Assembly (NCBI RefSeq): GCF_005780165.1
Contig: NZ_VAUV01000004.1
Span: 1 to 64,000 of the forward strand
DNA length: 64,000 nt
From: Phragmitibacter flavus
Lineage (GTDB): Bacteria > Verrucomicrobiota > Verrucomicrobiia > Verrucomicrobiales > Verrucomicrobiaceae
Direction of reading: 5' to 3'
Part shown: positions 27,035 to 37,130 of the stretch, in pieces
Numbering within the stretch: position 1 is the first letter of the stretch
Layout: each line of letters opens with the position of its first letter
Position numbers and translations under genes: made by a program
Notes under the pieces: generated by a model
Told to the model about the DNA's origin: nothing
Database searches by the model: none
Seen by the model: the letters and a program-made list of their open reading frames with translations, nothing else

Positions 27035-27988
27035 TCAAGCGTTGAGTGCAAGAAAGTTTTTAAAATACGCCACTGTATTTACAATGCCTTCTTCAAATGG
27101 CACTTTTGGCTCCCAACCGAGCGTTTTTCTCGCCAAAGTGATGTCTGGCTGCCGCACTTTGGGATCATCCTCGGGCAATGGACGAAATTCGATTTCCGAT
27201 TCGCTGCCGGTAATTTCCAAAATTCTTTGGGCGAATTCCAGCACCGTCATCTCACGTGGATTGCCGATATTCACCGGCTCATGATAGTCGCCCTGCGACA
27301 GCCGGTAGATGCCGTCGATCAGATCGCTGACATAACAAAAGCTGCGAGTTTGCGAGCCATCGCCCTGCACCGTCAGCGGCCTGCCCTGCAATGCCTGACC
27401 AATGAATGCCGGCACCACACGGCCATCGTCCAGTCGCATGCGCGGGCCATAGGTATTAAAAATGCGCACGATCTTCGTGTCCAGCTTGTGAAAACGATGA
27501 TAGCCCATCGTCATCGCTTCGGCAAAACGCTTCGCTTCATCGTAAACTCCGCGCGGCCCCACCGGATTGACATTTCCCCAATAGGTCTCCTTCTGCGGGT
27601 GCTCGAGCGGATCGCCATAACACTCGCTGGTCGAGGCGATCAAAAAGGTCGCCCCTTTTTCCTTCGCCAACCCCAGCGTGTTGTGAGTGCCCAGGGACCC
27701 CACCTTCAGGGTCTGAATCGGTTTCTCCAAATAATCGATCGGACTCGCCGGTGACGCGAAGTGAAACACCAGATCCACCGCGCCCGGAATGTAGATGAAC
27801 TTGGTGACGTCGTGTTTGATGAATTCGTAATCCTGATTGCCCGCCAGATGCTCAATGTTGCGCACGTTTCCGGTGAGCAGATTGTCCATCCCAATCACCT
27901 TGTAGTCTCTCGCCAGCAAATAATCGGTCAGGTGGGAACCAAGGAACCCGGCAGCACCGGTGACGACAGCAGTTTTTTTATGACTCAT
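27035..27988 (-). CDS. UDP-glucuronate decarboxylase (UDP-xylose synthase) family
   Basis: 317 residues. It should convert UDP-glucuronate to UDP-xylose with bound NAD in the cytoplasm. The NAD motif is GAAGFLG (11-17), the catalytic residues are in STSE 119-122 and YDEAK 149-153, and the near-invariant UXS sequence [20 protein letters not shown] is intact. [11 protein letters not shown] and [10 protein letters not shown] also match. I chose the ATG at 27988 because the longer frame begins with TTG. With the WbpP-like and AlgD-like genes at the left edge it expands the nucleotide-sugar supply for surface glycans, although it is far from them. An intrinsic terminator follows. Confidence 0.9.
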   Translation of the reverse strand: MSHKKTAVVTGAAGFLGSHLTDYLLARDYKVIGMDNLLTGNVRNIEHLAGNQDYEFIKHDVTKFIYIPGAVDLVFHFASPASPIDYLEKPIQTLKVGSLGTHNTLGLAKEKGATFLIASTSECYGDPLEHPQKETYWGNVNPVGPRGVYDEAKRFAEAMTMGYHRFHKLDTKIVRIFNTYGPRMRLDDGRVVPAFIGQALQGRPLTVQGDGSQTRSFCYVSDLIDGIYRLSQGDYHEPVNIGNPREMTVLEFAQRILEITGSESEIEFRPLPEDDPKVRQPDITLARKTLGWEPKVPFEEGIVNTVAYFKNFLALNA

Positions 27989-28064
27989 AGGGGACAAGAT
28001 TAGGAACCCAGTCCAAAGCGGGGAAGACGCCCCGGCGCAAGTGAAATTTGTCGACTCCTGCCTG

Positions 28065-28535
28065 TCACAGCGCCTTCAGCAACAACGAAGCGTGATCCTC
28101 AGGCTTTACCTTTTCCCACACCGCCGCCACCAAACCATCCACTCCAATCAGAAAGGTGCTGCGCTCCATGCCCATGTATCGTTTCCCATACATGCTTTTT
28201 TCCACCCAAACGCCGTAAGCCTCCGCGATGGCGCGATTTTCATCAGCGATCAAAGGAAACGGCAGCTCAAACTTTTGGATAAACTTCTCATGCGACTTCA
28301 CCGGGTCCGTGCTGATGCCGAACACATGAGCCTTCGCAGCGATATCGCCCCAGACATCCCGCAATCCGCAAGCCTGCGTCGTGCAGCCCGGCGTCGCGTC
28401 CTTCGGGTAAAAATACAACACCACCGGCTTGCCGCGCAATTCGCTCAAAGTTACCGAATCCCCTGCCCCATATCCACCGCCAACGACCACTGCCGTAAAA
28501 TCAGGGGCCACAGATCCAACTTCCGGTTTGCTCAT
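28065..28535 (-). CDS. bcp: Thiol peroxidase / peroxiredoxin of the Bcp (PrxQ) type
   Basis: 156 residues, the usual length. It reduces hydroperoxides using thioredoxin-type donors. The peroxidatic cysteine is C51 and the resolving cysteine C56 in [14 protein letters not shown], which is the atypical 2-Cys Bcp arrangement. [11 protein letters not shown] and the Arg in the later strand complete the site. I chose the ATG at 28535 (MSKPEVG). A 24-codon upstream extension lacks family similarity. The divergent pgsA gene starts 119 bp away. Confidence 0.93.
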   Translation of the reverse strand: MSKPEVGSVAPDFTAVVVGGGYGAGDSVTLSELRGKPVVLYFYPKDATPGCTTQACGLRDVWGDIAAKAHVFGISTDPVKSHEKFIQKFELPFPLIADENRAIAEAYGVWVEKSMYGKRYMGMERSTFLIGVDGLVAAVWEKVKPEDHASLLLKAL

Positions 28536-28653
28536 GCCGTGCCTTCGCGCTTGAGCCCCACATTTGCAAGCAATCCCCACCGAACTCTCCAACTTGCGCC
28601 CTTGCACGTAACATTTGCAACTCGCCAGCCTTGCCGTTAAGTAGCCGGTTCAC

Positions 28654-29235
28654 GTGACGCTCGCCAACAAGATCACTCTCAGCCGCATTCTGCTCATTCC
28701 AGTCTTCGTTTGGCTCGCCGTTGAATACACGCGTGGCACCACCAGCAAAGGCAGCAACGAGGCCCTGCGCTATTACGCCACCGCCGTTTTCGCGGTCGCC
28801 GCCGTCAGCGACGCCCTGGACGGCTGGGTCGCCCGACGCTTCAATCAGCAAAGCAAACTCGGCGTCATCCTTGATCCCCTCGCCGACAAACTCCTCGTCC
28901 TCTCCGCCGTCGGCGTCCTCGCCTTCTCCGGCTGGCCGGTCACCATCCCCCTCTGGTTCGCCGTCATCATCTTCGCCCGCGAAATCTTCTCGACCATCGG
29001 CGCTTTTGTCATCAACCACTTCGCCGGCAAGGTTACCATCGTGCCCCACTGGACCGGCAAAGTCTCCACCTTCTTCGCTTTCGTCACCATCAGCCTTGCG
29101 CTGTTGTGTCACGCCCCCCTTCTCCCCTGGGTCGCTGCTCCTGCCGCGTTCTTCGCCTGCGCCTCGGGAGCCGTCTACACCCTTCAAGCAGCTCATCAAA
29201 TCCAAGCCGCCGGTCATGGAAATCCAGAACACTAA
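28654..29235 (+). CDS. pgsA: CDP-diacylglycerol-glycerol-3-phosphate 3-phosphatidyltransferase
   Basis: 193 residues with about five membrane helices. It makes phosphatidylglycerol phosphate in the inner membrane. The CDP-alcohol phosphatidyltransferase signature is complete: Asp53, Asp56-Gly57, Ala60-Arg61, Gly70, Asp74 and Asp78 within VSDALDGWVARRF...LGVILDPLADK. The start is GTG at 28654, giving MTLANKITLSRI, the standard N-terminus. The gene overlaps der by 20 bp, so the two are almost certainly co-transcribed. Confidence 0.92.
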   Translation: MTLANKITLSRILLIPVFVWLAVEYTRGTTSKGSNEALRYYATAVFAVAAVSDALDGWVARRFNQQSKLGVILDPLADKLLVLSAVGVLAFSGWPVTIPLWFAVIIFAREIFSTIGAFVINHFAGKVTIVPHWTGKVSTFFAFVTISLALLCHAPLLPWVAAPAAFFACASGAVYTLQAAHQIQAAGHGNPEH

Positions 29236-30748
29236 AATCGTCGCCATCGTCGGACGCCCCAACGTCGGCAAATCCGCCCTCTTCAACCGCCTCGCCGGGA
29301 AGAACATCGCCATCGTGCACGACCGCCCCGGCGTCACCCGCGACCGATTGATCGCCTCCTGCCGCAAAGCCGAACCTCCGTTCGACATCATGGACACCGG
29401 CGGGATCGGCGAAACCATCGAAGACGACTTCAACCTCCAGGTCAAAGCCGAGGCCACCCTCGCCCTCGACGTCGCCGACGTCATCCTCTTCGTCGTCGAT
29501 GGCTTCCAAGGCGTTACGCCCGTCGACCTCGAACTCGCCAAAACCCTGCGCCAGTCCACCAAACCGCTCATCCTCGTGGTGAACAAAATGGACTCCGAAA
29601 AACGCAAACAGCACGGCAGCGAATTCAGCAAACTCGGCTTCAAGGAAATCCACGAAACCAGCGCCGCCCACGGCCACGGCATCACGGAACTCATTGCCAC
29701 CGTCGGCAAACACCTCAATTCCGTCCCCGCCAAGGCCACCCGCCCTCCCCGCACCGCCACCGCGCCACCGCTCAAACTCGCCATCATCGGACGACCCAAC
29801 GCCGGCAAATCCTCCCTCGTCAACGCCCTCATCGGGGACCAGCGCACCATCGTCAGCGACATCGCCGGCACCACACGCGACTCCATTGACATCCCCTACG
29901 AACACGACGGCAAAGCATACACCCTCATCGACACCGCCGGCCTCCGCAGAAAGGCAAAAATCCACGACGCCGTCGAAACCTTCAGCGCCCAGCAGGCCAC
30001 CCGCAGCATCAAACGCGCCGACCTCTGCGTGCTGCTCGTCGACGCCAGCGGCATGACCATGCAGGACCGCAAAGTCGCCCAGATTGTCGTCGAACTGCAA
30101 AAACCCTGCATCATCGTCCTCAACAAATTCGACCTCTACCACCCCGGCGCCAAGCTCAAGGACCGCAAAGAAGAGCTGCTCGAAACCGCCCGGCGCGAGT
30201 TCTTCTTCATGCCCCACGCGCCGATGATCCCCATCTCCGCCAAGGAAGGCCAATACCTCGACAAGATCTTCAACGCCGTCGAACGCGTCCACCACGGAGC
30301 CCAAAATCCTCCCGGCACCGGTGCCCTCAACCGCATTCTGCACAAGGTCATCGACACCTCCCCCGCCGCCCTTGGCCGCACCGGCAAATCCTTCAATCTC
30401 CTCTACGCCTCCTTCATCAAGGAAGACAATCCGGCACCGATCCCCGTTCCGCACATTGTGCTTTTCGCCAATCGAGTCGACAAACTTCAAGACAGTTTCC
30501 TTCGTCACCTCGAAAGCGTCCTGCGCAAAACCTGGCCCGCCGAAGGCATCCCGATGCGTTGGAGCATCCGCGGCAAAGGCAAAAAGAAGGATCTGGAAAC
30601 CATGCCCGCCAAAAGATCCCGAAAGGACATCACTGGCGAAGAGCCACCACCGAAAATGATGGTCGACCGCCGCGAAGCCCGTCGCAAACATGCCGCATCG
30701 GACCGGCCAGGCCGACCCGACTATCGCAAAAACCGCAAGCCTAGATAA
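29216..30748 (+). CDS. der: Ribosome assembly GTPase Der (EngA)
   Basis: 510 residues with two tandem GTPase domains. The first has the P-loop GRPNVGKS (13-20), DTGG, and NKMD. The second has GRPNAGKS near 191-198, DTAG, and NKFD. A KH-like domain follows (ALNRILHKVIDTSPAA, LLYASFIKEDNPAPIPVPHIVLFAN). Der acts in maturation of the 50S subunit. The last ~60 residues are a basic tail (KGKKKDLETMPAKRSRKD ... RPDYRKNRKPR), longer than in E. coli Der and probably binding rRNA. The ATG at 29216 lies inside the end of pgsA. Confidence 0.94.
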   Translation: MEIQNTKIVAIVGRPNVGKSALFNRLAGKNIAIVHDRPGVTRDRLIASCRKAEPPFDIMDTGGIGETIEDDFNLQVKAEATLALDVADVILFVVDGFQGVTPVDLELAKTLRQSTKPLILVVNKMDSEKRKQHGSEFSKLGFKEIHETSAAHGHGITELIATVGKHLNSVPAKATRPPRTATAPPLKLAIIGRPNAGKSSLVNALIGDQRTIVSDIAGTTRDSIDIPYEHDGKAYTLIDTAGLRRKAKIHDAVETFSAQQATRSIKRADLCVLLVDASGMTMQDRKVAQIVVELQKPCIIVLNKFDLYHPGAKLKDRKEELLETARREFFFMPHAPMIPISAKEGQYLDKIFNAVERVHHGAQNPPGTGALNRILHKVIDTSPAALGRTGKSFNLLYASFIKEDNPAPIPVPHIVLFANRVDKLQDSFLRHLESVLRKTWPAEGIPMRWSIRGKGKKKDLETMPAKRSRKDITGEEPPPKMMVDRREARRKHAASDRPGRPDYRKNRKPR

Positions 30749-30803
30749 CTAATGGATTCTTGGAGGTGCCTGGTTGCAATGACGTGACAGCCTGCCCAAC
30801 TCA

Positions 30804-30828
30804 AAAGCGGCGAAAATCGCCGCACTCC
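30804..30828. repeat. Hairpin / half-copy of the 125-242 repeat
   Basis: GCGGCGA-AAA-TCGCCGC (30807-30823) is a perfect 7-bp stem. With its flanks it reads AAAGCGG...CCGCACTCCAAA, the same border as the right arm of the element at 125-242. It lies 58 bp after der and has no U-tract. Confidence 0.5.
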
Positions 30829-30895
30829 AAATCCCCTCAAAACGATAGATTTTCCTAGGGACGGGCGTATCTTCCTTGTCCCTTTGGACACTTTC

Positions 30896-33517
30896 ATGCT
30901 CATCCCTCGTCCACACTCCATCCTCCTTGCCCTCGCCATCCTTGCTGTGGTGCCTTTGGTCCATGCCACCCCCGAGATCGCCCTTAAACAACGCGGCGCG
31001 GAAATTTACAAGCAAATGTGCATCTCCTGCCATGGCGATCAAGGTCAGGGCGTTTCCGGCAAATACGACGAACCCATCCACGGCACCCGCACCCTCGACT
31101 CCCTCGCCAAACGCATCGACCGCACCATGCCCGAGGACGATCCCGATCTCCTCGACGAAGAAGGTGCCCGCGCCGTCGCCGCCTACATCTACGACGCCTT
31201 TTACTCTCCCTCCGCCCAGGCACGCAACAACCCCGAGCGCCAGTCCCTCTCCCGCCTCACCGTTGCCCAATACCAAAACTCCGTTCTCGACATCTTCAGC
31301 CGCTTCCGTGGTGGCAACGACCGACCCAAACCCGAAGAACGCGGACTCAAAGCCCGCTACAAAGTCGTCAAAGGCATGGGACGCGATGGCGGATTCGATC
31401 GCATCGACTCCAAAATCGACTTCAACTTCGGCAACTCCACACCTGATCCCGAAAAACTCAATGGCGAAGGATTCTCCATCAGTTGGAACGGAGCCCTGCT
31501 CGCGCCCGAAACCGGTCACTACGAGTTCATCCTCAAATCCGAAAACGGCATCAGCCTGTGGTTGAACTCCAATCGCGAGCCCACCATTGATGGTGCCATC
31601 GCCAGCGGCGAAACCGTCCGTGAAGAGAAGAAAACGGTCTTCCTCATTGGCGGTCGCTCCTACCCCATCCGCGTCGAATACCTCAGCTACAAACAACCCA
31701 AATCGTCCGTCCAGCTCATGTGGAAAACGCCACACGGCGTGCAGGAGGTCATCCCGGCCCACTATTTCTACAAAAACTCCGGTGCCGAACGCATGGTCGT
31801 CACCACCACCTTCCCAGCCGACGACCGCAGCGACGGCTACGAGCGTGGCACCACCATTTCCAAAGAATGGGATCGCGCCACCACCAACGCCGCCATTGAA
31901 GTGGTTACCCACGTCGAAAAATACCTCGACTGGCTCGCAGGCACCAAAGCCGACCAGCCGGATCGTGTCGACAAGCTCAAAAAATTCGCCCACGCCTTTG
32001 CCGAAGCCGCCTTCCGCCGACCGCTCAGCGACGAACAGAAAAAAATCTTCGTCGACCTCCAGTTTGAAGGCGCCCCCACCCCTGAGATCGCCGTCAAGCG
32101 CGTGGTCCTGCTCTCCCTCAAATCGCCCCGTTTCCTTTATCCTGACCTCAAACTCAACAACAGCGACAAGCCCGACGGCTACGACATCGCCACCCGTCTC
32201 GCGCTCGCCATGTGGGATTCTGTTCCCGACACCAACCTCCTCAAAATGGCCGCTGAAGGCAAGCTCACCGATCCCCGTCAGGTCGCCGCGCAGGCCAGCC
32301 GCATGCTCGACGATCCCCGGTCCAAAAACAAACTCCATGGCTTCTTCCACCACTGGCTCGAGCTCGAACGCGCCGAACTGGCCAACAAAGACGCCAAACT
32401 CTTCCCTGGATTCGACAACACCATGCTCGCCGCCCTGCGCGAATCGCTGCTCACCTTCATTGACCAAACCGTCTGGAGCGACCAGTCCGACTACCGTCAA
32501 CTCATCAACGCCGACTACCTGATGCTCGACGAGCGCCTCGCCCGATATTACGGCAAGAACGACCTGAAAGGCGGCGAATACCAACGCGTTTCCTTCGATC
32601 CCAACCAGCGCGCCGGCATCATCACCCATCCCTATTTGCTCGCCTCCTTCGCCTACAACAAAACCACCTCCCCCATCCATCGTGGCGTTTTCCTTACCCG
32701 CAACATTGTCGGCATGACCCTTAAGTCTCCTCCCATCGCCGTCGCTTTTGAAGACTCCAAGTTCGACCCCACCCTCACCATGCGTGAGAAAGTCATCGAG
32801 CTGACCAAGGACACCTCCTGCATGGGTTGTCACTCCTCGATCAACCCCCTCGGCTTCGCCCTGGAAAACTTCGATGCCGTCGGACGCTGGCGCACCCAGG
32901 ACAACAACAAACCCGTCGACCCCACCGGCGAATTTGACACTGAAGACGGCAAGACCCTCAAGCTCAAAGGTCCCCGGGACATCGCCGTCTACGCCGCCAA
33001 CAGCCCCGCCGCCCACCGCGCTTTCATCCGCCAACTCTTCCATCACTTCAACAAACAACCCGCCGGAGCCTATGGACAGGACACCGTCGAGTTCCTCCGT
33101 CAGACTTTTTCTGACCAGACATTCAACATCAAAAAACTCATCGCCAACGCCGTCTTCATCCACGCCAGCCAGGGACTTCCCGAAGCCCGCCAGGTGATCG
33201 CCCAATCCAAACCCGCACAACCGAAGCCAACCGATCCTCAACCGAAACCCACGGCAGCAGCCGCAGCACCAACGAAACCCGCCACACCTGCTCCTACACC
33301 ACCACCAGCCGCCACCCCACAAAAAAATCCGTCCGAAAAACCCCAGAAACCGCCTGTTGTTGTTACCAAGGCCGATCCTCCCAAATCCCCGCCACCGCCT
33401 CAAACTCAGACTCAACCGCCAGCTTCCAAACCGCCTGAACCTGCCAAACCTCAGGCCACACCAACTCCAGCGCCTGCTCCTGCTCCCACCCCTTCGACCA
33501 CACCTGCCAAGCCATGA
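30896..33517 (+). CDS. Exported cytochrome c / PA14 / DUF1592-type multidomain protein
   Basis: 873 residues from the ATG at 30896. The domains in order are: signal peptide, a cytochrome c domain with CISCH heme motif at 42-46, a DUF1587-like region ([26 protein letters not shown]), a PA14-like sheet ([28 protein letters not shown]), then DUF1595, DUF1592, DUF1588 and DUF1585 regions ([19 protein letters not shown]-type sequence, [57 protein letters not shown]). A second CxxCH (CMGCH) lies in the C-terminal part. The final ~90 residues are Pro/Thr/Ala/Lys-rich, which is unusual. The stop overlaps the start of the DUF1552 gene (ATGA), the standard partner. Function is unestablished; periplasmic oxidation of glycans is often suggested. 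Confidence 0.85.
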   Translation: MLIPRPHSILLALAILAVVPLVHATPEIALKQRGAEIYKQMCISCHGDQGQGVSGKYDEPIHGTRTLDSLAKRIDRTMPEDDPDLLDEEGARAVAAYIYDAFYSPSAQARNNPERQSLSRLTVAQYQNSVLDIFSRFRGGNDRPKPEERGLKARYKVVKGMGRDGGFDRIDSKIDFNFGNSTPDPEKLNGEGFSISWNGALLAPETGHYEFILKSENGISLWLNSNREPTIDGAIASGETVREEKKTVFLIGGRSYPIRVEYLSYKQPKSSVQLMWKTPHGVQEVIPAHYFYKNSGAERMVVTTTFPADDRSDGYERGTTISKEWDRATTNAAIEVVTHVEKYLDWLAGTKADQPDRVDKLKKFAHAFAEAAFRRPLSDEQKKIFVDLQFEGAPTPEIAVKRVVLLSLKSPRFLYPDLKLNNSDKPDGYDIATRLALAMWDSVPDTNLLKMAAEGKLTDPRQVAAQASRMLDDPRSKNKLHGFFHHWLELERAELANKDAKLFPGFDNTMLAALRESLLTFIDQTVWSDQSDYRQLINADYLMLDERLARYYGKNDLKGGEYQRVSFDPNQRAGIITHPYLLASFAYNKTTSPIHRGVFLTRNIVGMTLKSPPIAVAFEDSKFDPTLTMREKVIELTKDTSCMGCHSSINPLGFALENFDAVGRWRTQDNNKPVDPTGEFDTEDGKTLKLKGPRDIAVYAANSPAAHRAFIRQLFHHFNKQPAGAYGQDTVEFLRQTFSDQTFNIKKLIANAVFIHASQGLPEARQVIAQSKPAQPKPTDPQPKPTAAAAAPTKPATPAPTPPPAATPQKNPSEKPQKPPVVVTKADPPKSPPPPQTQTQPPASKPPEPAKPQATPTPAPAPAPTPSTTPAKP

Positions 33518-34851
33518 TCAAGCTCACGTCCATGTCCAAGTCCCTAAACCGCCGCCAGTTCCTTCGCGACCTTGGAGTCTCCGCCGCCGCCTTCCCCTTC
33601 CTGGCCGGACTTCCCAGCCTCACCGGTGCCCCGCTTCCCCAGCGTCGTCAGCGCTTGATCATCGTCTTCTCGCCCAATGGCACCCTGCCCAACGACTTCT
33701 GGCCCAACCAGTTCGGCGAAAACTTTGATCTCAAACCGATCCTCAAACCCCTTGAGGCTTACAAAAACAAGATGCTCCTGCTCAAGGGCATCCACAACAA
33801 GATCCGCGGCGACGGCGACCAGCACATGCGCGGCATGTCCTGCCTCCTTACCGCCAGCGAACTGATGCCCGGCAACATCCAAGGTGGCTCCGACAACCCC
33901 GCCGGCTGGGCCAGCTCCATCTCCATCGACCAGGAAATCAAAAACTACCTGCAAGGCCGACCCGACACCAAAACCCGCTTTGGCTCCATCGAATTCGGCG
34001 TTGCCGTCCCCAACCGCGCCGATCCCTGGACCCGCATGTCCTATACCGGTGCCAACCAGCCCGTCGCTCCCATTGATGATCCTTACCAAATGTTCTCCAA
34101 GCTGTATGGTCAGATGAAGGACAAGGACAGCCTCGTCAGCATTCTCGATGACGTCAGCGCCGACCTCAAACGCGTCTCTGCCAAACTCAGCGAGCGCGAC
34201 CGGGCCATGCTCGACGAGCACCTGACCCTCGTCCGCAACCTCGAGAAGGAACTGCAAACCCCAGTCGACCAAAACCTCAGCCATCCGATGCCCGATCTCG
34301 ATCCCGGCATCGAACTGGTTAATGACAACACCCCCGAGATCAGCCACATGCAGATCGATCTCCTCGTCAACGCCCTCTCCAACGACATGACCCGTGTCGC
34401 CACGCTGCAATACATGCGCAGTGTTGGCCAGGCCCAGATGCGCTGGCTCGGCGTGGAAGAAGGACACCACGGCCTCTCCCACGATCCCGACGACAACAAG
34501 GACTCCTACGACAAGCTGATGAAGATCAATACCTGGTTCGCCGGTGAAGTCGCTTATTTGGCCAAACGTCTCAGCGAAACCAAAGAACCGACCGGCGAAG
34601 GTTCCATGCTCGACAACACCCTCATTGTCTGGACCAACGAACTCGGCAAAGGCAACAGCCACACCCTGGAGAACATCCCTATCGTCATGATCGGCGGTGG
34701 CGCCGGATTCAAAATGGGCCGCGCCCTCGACCTCGGCCAGACCCCGCACAACCGCCTCTGGCTCACCCTTGCCCACGCCATGGGTCACCGCGATCTGAAA
34801 ACCTTCGGCAAGGTCGAACTCAACGAAGGCGGCATTCTCCCCCTCGCCTAA
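33514..34851 (+). CDS. DUF1552 family Tat-exported protein
   Basis: 445 residues. The N-terminus has a Tat-type signal, [23 protein letters not shown], so it is exported folded. The body has the sulfatase/alkaline-phosphatase-like layout of DUF1552: [69 protein letters not shown]. It always pairs with a DUF1592 protein, and the 4-bp ATGA overlap here couples their translation. The true start could be at 33532 ([10 protein letters not shown]). An intrinsic terminator lies 30 bp past the stop. Confidence 0.87.
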   Translation: MIKLTSMSKSLNRRQFLRDLGVSAAAFPFLAGLPSLTGAPLPQRRQRLIIVFSPNGTLPNDFWPNQFGENFDLKPILKPLEAYKNKMLLLKGIHNKIRGDGDQHMRGMSCLLTASELMPGNIQGGSDNPAGWASSISIDQEIKNYLQGRPDTKTRFGSIEFGVAVPNRADPWTRMSYTGANQPVAPIDDPYQMFSKLYGQMKDKDSLVSILDDVSADLKRVSAKLSERDRAMLDEHLTLVRNLEKELQTPVDQNLSHPMPDLDPGIELVNDNTPEISHMQIDLLVNALSNDMTRVATLQYMRSVGQAQMRWLGVEEGHHGLSHDPDDNKDSYDKLMKINTWFAGEVAYLAKRLSETKEPTGEGSMLDNTLIVWTNELGKGNSHTLENIPIVMIGGGAGFKMGRALDLGQTPHNRLWLTLAHAMGHRDLKTFGKVELNEGGILPLA

Positions 34852-34877
34852 TCGACAACCTCCATCTCAAAGACCAA

Positions 34878-35267
34878 TCACGGCTCCTTTAATCGGGAGC
34901 CGTTTTTCATGTATTCATCAAAATCCTTGTGGGTCATCATCAATCCAAACACATGCACCTTCTCCATACCCAGCGATCTAATCTCCTGATATTTGTGCAA
35001 ATACAAAGCCTGACTCAGCCTTTGAATACTCCCCGGCCTCTCCATCAAAACGTTAAACTCAATATCATCACCCCCGGATACTCGAAGTCTCAGCCCAAGT
35101 AATCCATCCCCAGACGCCCGGTGCACCTGCTGCACCACAAAAATAAATCCCTCCGGCACCTGGTAGCCACGGCTGATCTCCACCGTCTTCGGAACAATGT
35201 CCGCCTGCACCTGTGTGACTGTCAGACAAATCGAAAACAGTAAACCAAATAGAATCGCGGATTTCAT
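34878..35267 (-). CDS. Small exported hypothetical protein
   Basis: 129 residues from the ATG at 35267. It starts with a signal peptide, MKSAILFGLLFSICLTVTQVQA. The mature part is mixed alpha/beta (YQVPEGFIFVVQQVHRASGDG, LRLRVSGGDDIEFNVLMERP, LHKYQEIRSLGMEKVHVFGLMMTHKDFDEYMK). No family is recognised. A longer frame to 35447 would hide the signal peptide behind 60 codons. It converges on the DUF1552 gene and shares its 3' end with that operon's terminator. Confidence 0.65.
   Translation of the reverse strand: MKSAILFGLLFSICLTVTQVQADIVPKTVEISRGYQVPEGFIFVVQQVHRASGDGLLGLRLRVSGGDDIEFNVLMERPGSIQRLSQALYLHKYQEIRSLGMEKVHVFGLMMTHKDFDEYMKNGSRLKEP
34881..34907 (+). terminator. Rho-independent terminator inside the 3' end of the convergent gene
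   Basis: CGGCTCC / GGAGCCG (34881-34887 with 34896-34902) is followed by TTTTT on the + strand. It terminates the DUF1592-DUF1552 operon, yet the same bases encode the last residues (SRLKEP) of the minus-strand gene at 34878-35267. Confidence 0.85.
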
Positions 35268-35355
35268 AACGATCGAGTCAACATCCTTCAAGTAGGCTTG
35301 GCAATAGACAAACGGCGAATGGCCGGCCCATCCCGGGCCTTTCATCCATCCAACA

Positions 35356-35386
35356 AGGCTCGGGACGAGCCTTCTACTTTTTTCAT
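35356..35386 (+). terminator. Terminator-shaped hairpin in the lysS leader
   Basis: AAGGCTCG-GGA-CGAGCCTT (35356-35374) is a perfect 8-bp stem followed by CTACTTTTTTC on the + strand. The preceding + strand operon already has its own terminator at 34881-34907. This one lies 91 bp before the lysS start, so it may be an attenuator in the lysS leader. Confidence 0.6.
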
Positions 35387-35476
35387 TCCTGCTGGCAAAA
35401 AAGCGGGATCGGGTATAAAGGACTTCCCCCGTCGTCAAGGCGGGCATGCAATCGCATGGAATAGAATCCCAATCTC

Positions 35477-36940
35477 ATGGAAGCACCCGAGCAAACCGAA
35501 TCCGAACTGCTGCAAAACCGCCGCGAGAAGTTGAACGCGTTGCAGGCCCAAGGCGTGAATGCCTTTGGCGGTCGTTACGACATCACCCATCAGCCCGGTG
35601 CCCTGCGAAAGGATTTTGCCGTGGAGCTCGAAGTCAAGGTGGCCGGTCGCATGACGGCACGACGCATCATGGGCAAGGCCGCGTTTTTCGATCTGTCGGA
35701 TTTCACCGGTCGCATCCAGGTTTACGTGAACAAGAAAGAGATCGGCGATGAAGCCTTCGCGCAATTGACCGAGTTGCTCGACATTGGCGACTGGGTGGGC
35801 GTTGAAGGCAAAACGTTCTTCACCAAAACCGAAGAACCCTCCGTCCACGCTTCGTCGTTGACCGTGCTCGGAAAATCGCTGCGCCCCCTCCCCGACAAGT
35901 GGCACGGCGTGACCGATCGCGAAATCAAATATCGTCAGCGCTATTTGGATTTGATCAGCAACGAAAAGAGCCGCGAATTGTTCGTGACGCGCAGTCTGAT
36001 GGTGGCGGAGATCCGTCGCTTTTTGCAGGAGCGCGGCTTTCTCGAAGTGGAAACGCCGATGATGCAGGACGTGCCAGGCGGAGCCGCCGCCCGGCCGTTT
36101 GAAACGGACTTCCATGCGTTGAACCAGAAAATGTATCTGCGCATCGCTCCAGAGTTGTTCCTGAAACGTCTTTTGGTGGGCGGCTTCACCAAAGTGTTTG
36201 AGCTGAACCGTAACTTCCGCAACGAAGGACTCAGTCGTCGCCACAATCCCGAGTTCACCATGCTGGAAGCCTATTGGGCGTTCAGCGACTTTGAACAAAT
36301 GGCGGATATGGTCGAGACCCTGGTCTGCCATCTGGCCGAGAAGTTCTGTGGTGGATTGATCATTGAACACAAAGATGATGAAGGCGAAGTAACGCGCACC
36401 ATCGATCTCACGCGTCCATGGAAACGCGCCCCGTTCAAGGATCTCGTGCGTGGTGTGGCCGGTGACGACTGGTTCGATAAAACCACCGAACAGAAAAAGC
36501 TTCACGCCCGTGAGATCGGCGTCGAAGTGAGCGAACACATGGCGGACCACGAAGTCTCGCAACAGGTGTTTGAAAAGCTGATTGAAGAGAAGAGTTTTAA
36601 TCCGGTCTTCGTCACCCATGTGCCGAAAGAGCTGGTGCCGCTGGCGAAGGAAAATGCCGTGGATGGGACAGTGGTCGATGTCTATGAGCTAATCATCAAC
36701 GGCCAGGAAATCTCACCGGGTTACAGCGAGTTGAACGATCCCATCGTGCAACGCGAGCGGCTTGAGCATCAGGCCGGGGAGGAGACCCAAAAGCTGGATG
36801 AAGAGTTTTTGTTGGCGCTCGACTACGGCATGCCTCCCGCAGGTGGCATCGGCATCGGCATCGACCGTCTGGTGATGATGCTGACCGGCGCCGAAAGCAT
36901 CCGCGACGTCATCCTGTTCCCGCAGTTGAAGAAGAAGTAG
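35477..36940 (+). CDS. lysS: Lysyl-tRNA synthetase, class II
   Basis: 487 residues. It charges tRNA-Lys. An N-terminal OB-fold anticodon-binding domain (~55-150: KVAGRMTARRIMGKAAFFDLSD) precedes the class II core. Motif 1 lies around RSLMVAEIRRFLQERGFLEVETPMM. Motif 2 is FRNEGLSRRHNPEFTMLEAY. Motif 3 is GGIGIGIDRLVMMLT near the C-terminus. The ATG at 35477 gives a normal N-terminus. A long palindrome begins 3 nt after the stop codon, and a terminator-like hairpin lies in the leader. Confidence 0.96.
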   Translation: MEAPEQTESELLQNRREKLNALQAQGVNAFGGRYDITHQPGALRKDFAVELEVKVAGRMTARRIMGKAAFFDLSDFTGRIQVYVNKKEIGDEAFAQLTELLDIGDWVGVEGKTFFTKTEEPSVHASSLTVLGKSLRPLPDKWHGVTDREIKYRQRYLDLISNEKSRELFVTRSLMVAEIRRFLQERGFLEVETPMMQDVPGGAAARPFETDFHALNQKMYLRIAPELFLKRLLVGGFTKVFELNRNFRNEGLSRRHNPEFTMLEAYWAFSDFEQMADMVETLVCHLAEKFCGGLIIEHKDDEGEVTRTIDLTRPWKRAPFKDLVRGVAGDDWFDKTTEQKKLHAREIGVEVSEHMADHEVSQQVFEKLIEEKSFNPVFVTHVPKELVPLAKENAVDGTVVDVYELIINGQEISPGYSELNDPIVQRERLEHQAGEETQKLDEEFLLALDYGMPPAGGIGIGIDRLVMMLTGAESIRDVILFPQLKKK

Positions 36941-36942
36941 TT

Positions 36943-37119
36943 GGGAGCATACGGATCGCTTCGCGGCTACGCAGCTTGCGTGTCGTTCTGCGCGTCTCGC
37001 GTAGAACCCGAGCGTTTGTGTGCGACTCTGACGGTTGAAGCGTGCAATTTTTGTGCGCTTGAATGGCTATCTGGTTCCCGGCAAGATGCCGAGAACGACA
37101 CGCGACCACGTAGGCTCCC
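36943..37119. repeat. 177-bp imperfect palindrome (long hairpin element)
   Basis: The ends GGGAGC (36943-36948) and GCTCCC (37114-37119) and the core 12-mers GCGTGTCGTTCT (36978-36989) and AGAACGACACGC (37092-37103) are inverted repeats. CTACG/CGTAG and GAACC/GGTTC pair between them. The apex is a 10-bp stem with wobbles (37038-37047 with 37051-37060, loop TTT). It starts 3 nt after the lysS stop codon and fills the gap to the convergent HTTM gene. It could be a mobile palindrome or a structured RNA 3' end. No U-tract is present. Confidence 0.7.
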
Positions 37120-37130
37120 CTCCCCCGCCT

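Noticed and set aside
29090-30691. Minus-strand 533-codon frame
   Set aside because: Shadow of der; no family motif, and der has two complete GTPase domains.
30749-33415. Minus-strand 888-codon open frame opposite the DUF1592 gene
   Set aside because: Gly/Val/Phe-rich shadow without a domain or signal peptide; the + frame has cytochrome c and DUF1592 motifs and an ATGA overlap with DUF1552.
33544-34788. Minus-strand 414-codon frame
   Set aside because: Shadow of the DUF1552 gene, which has a Tat signal and family motifs.
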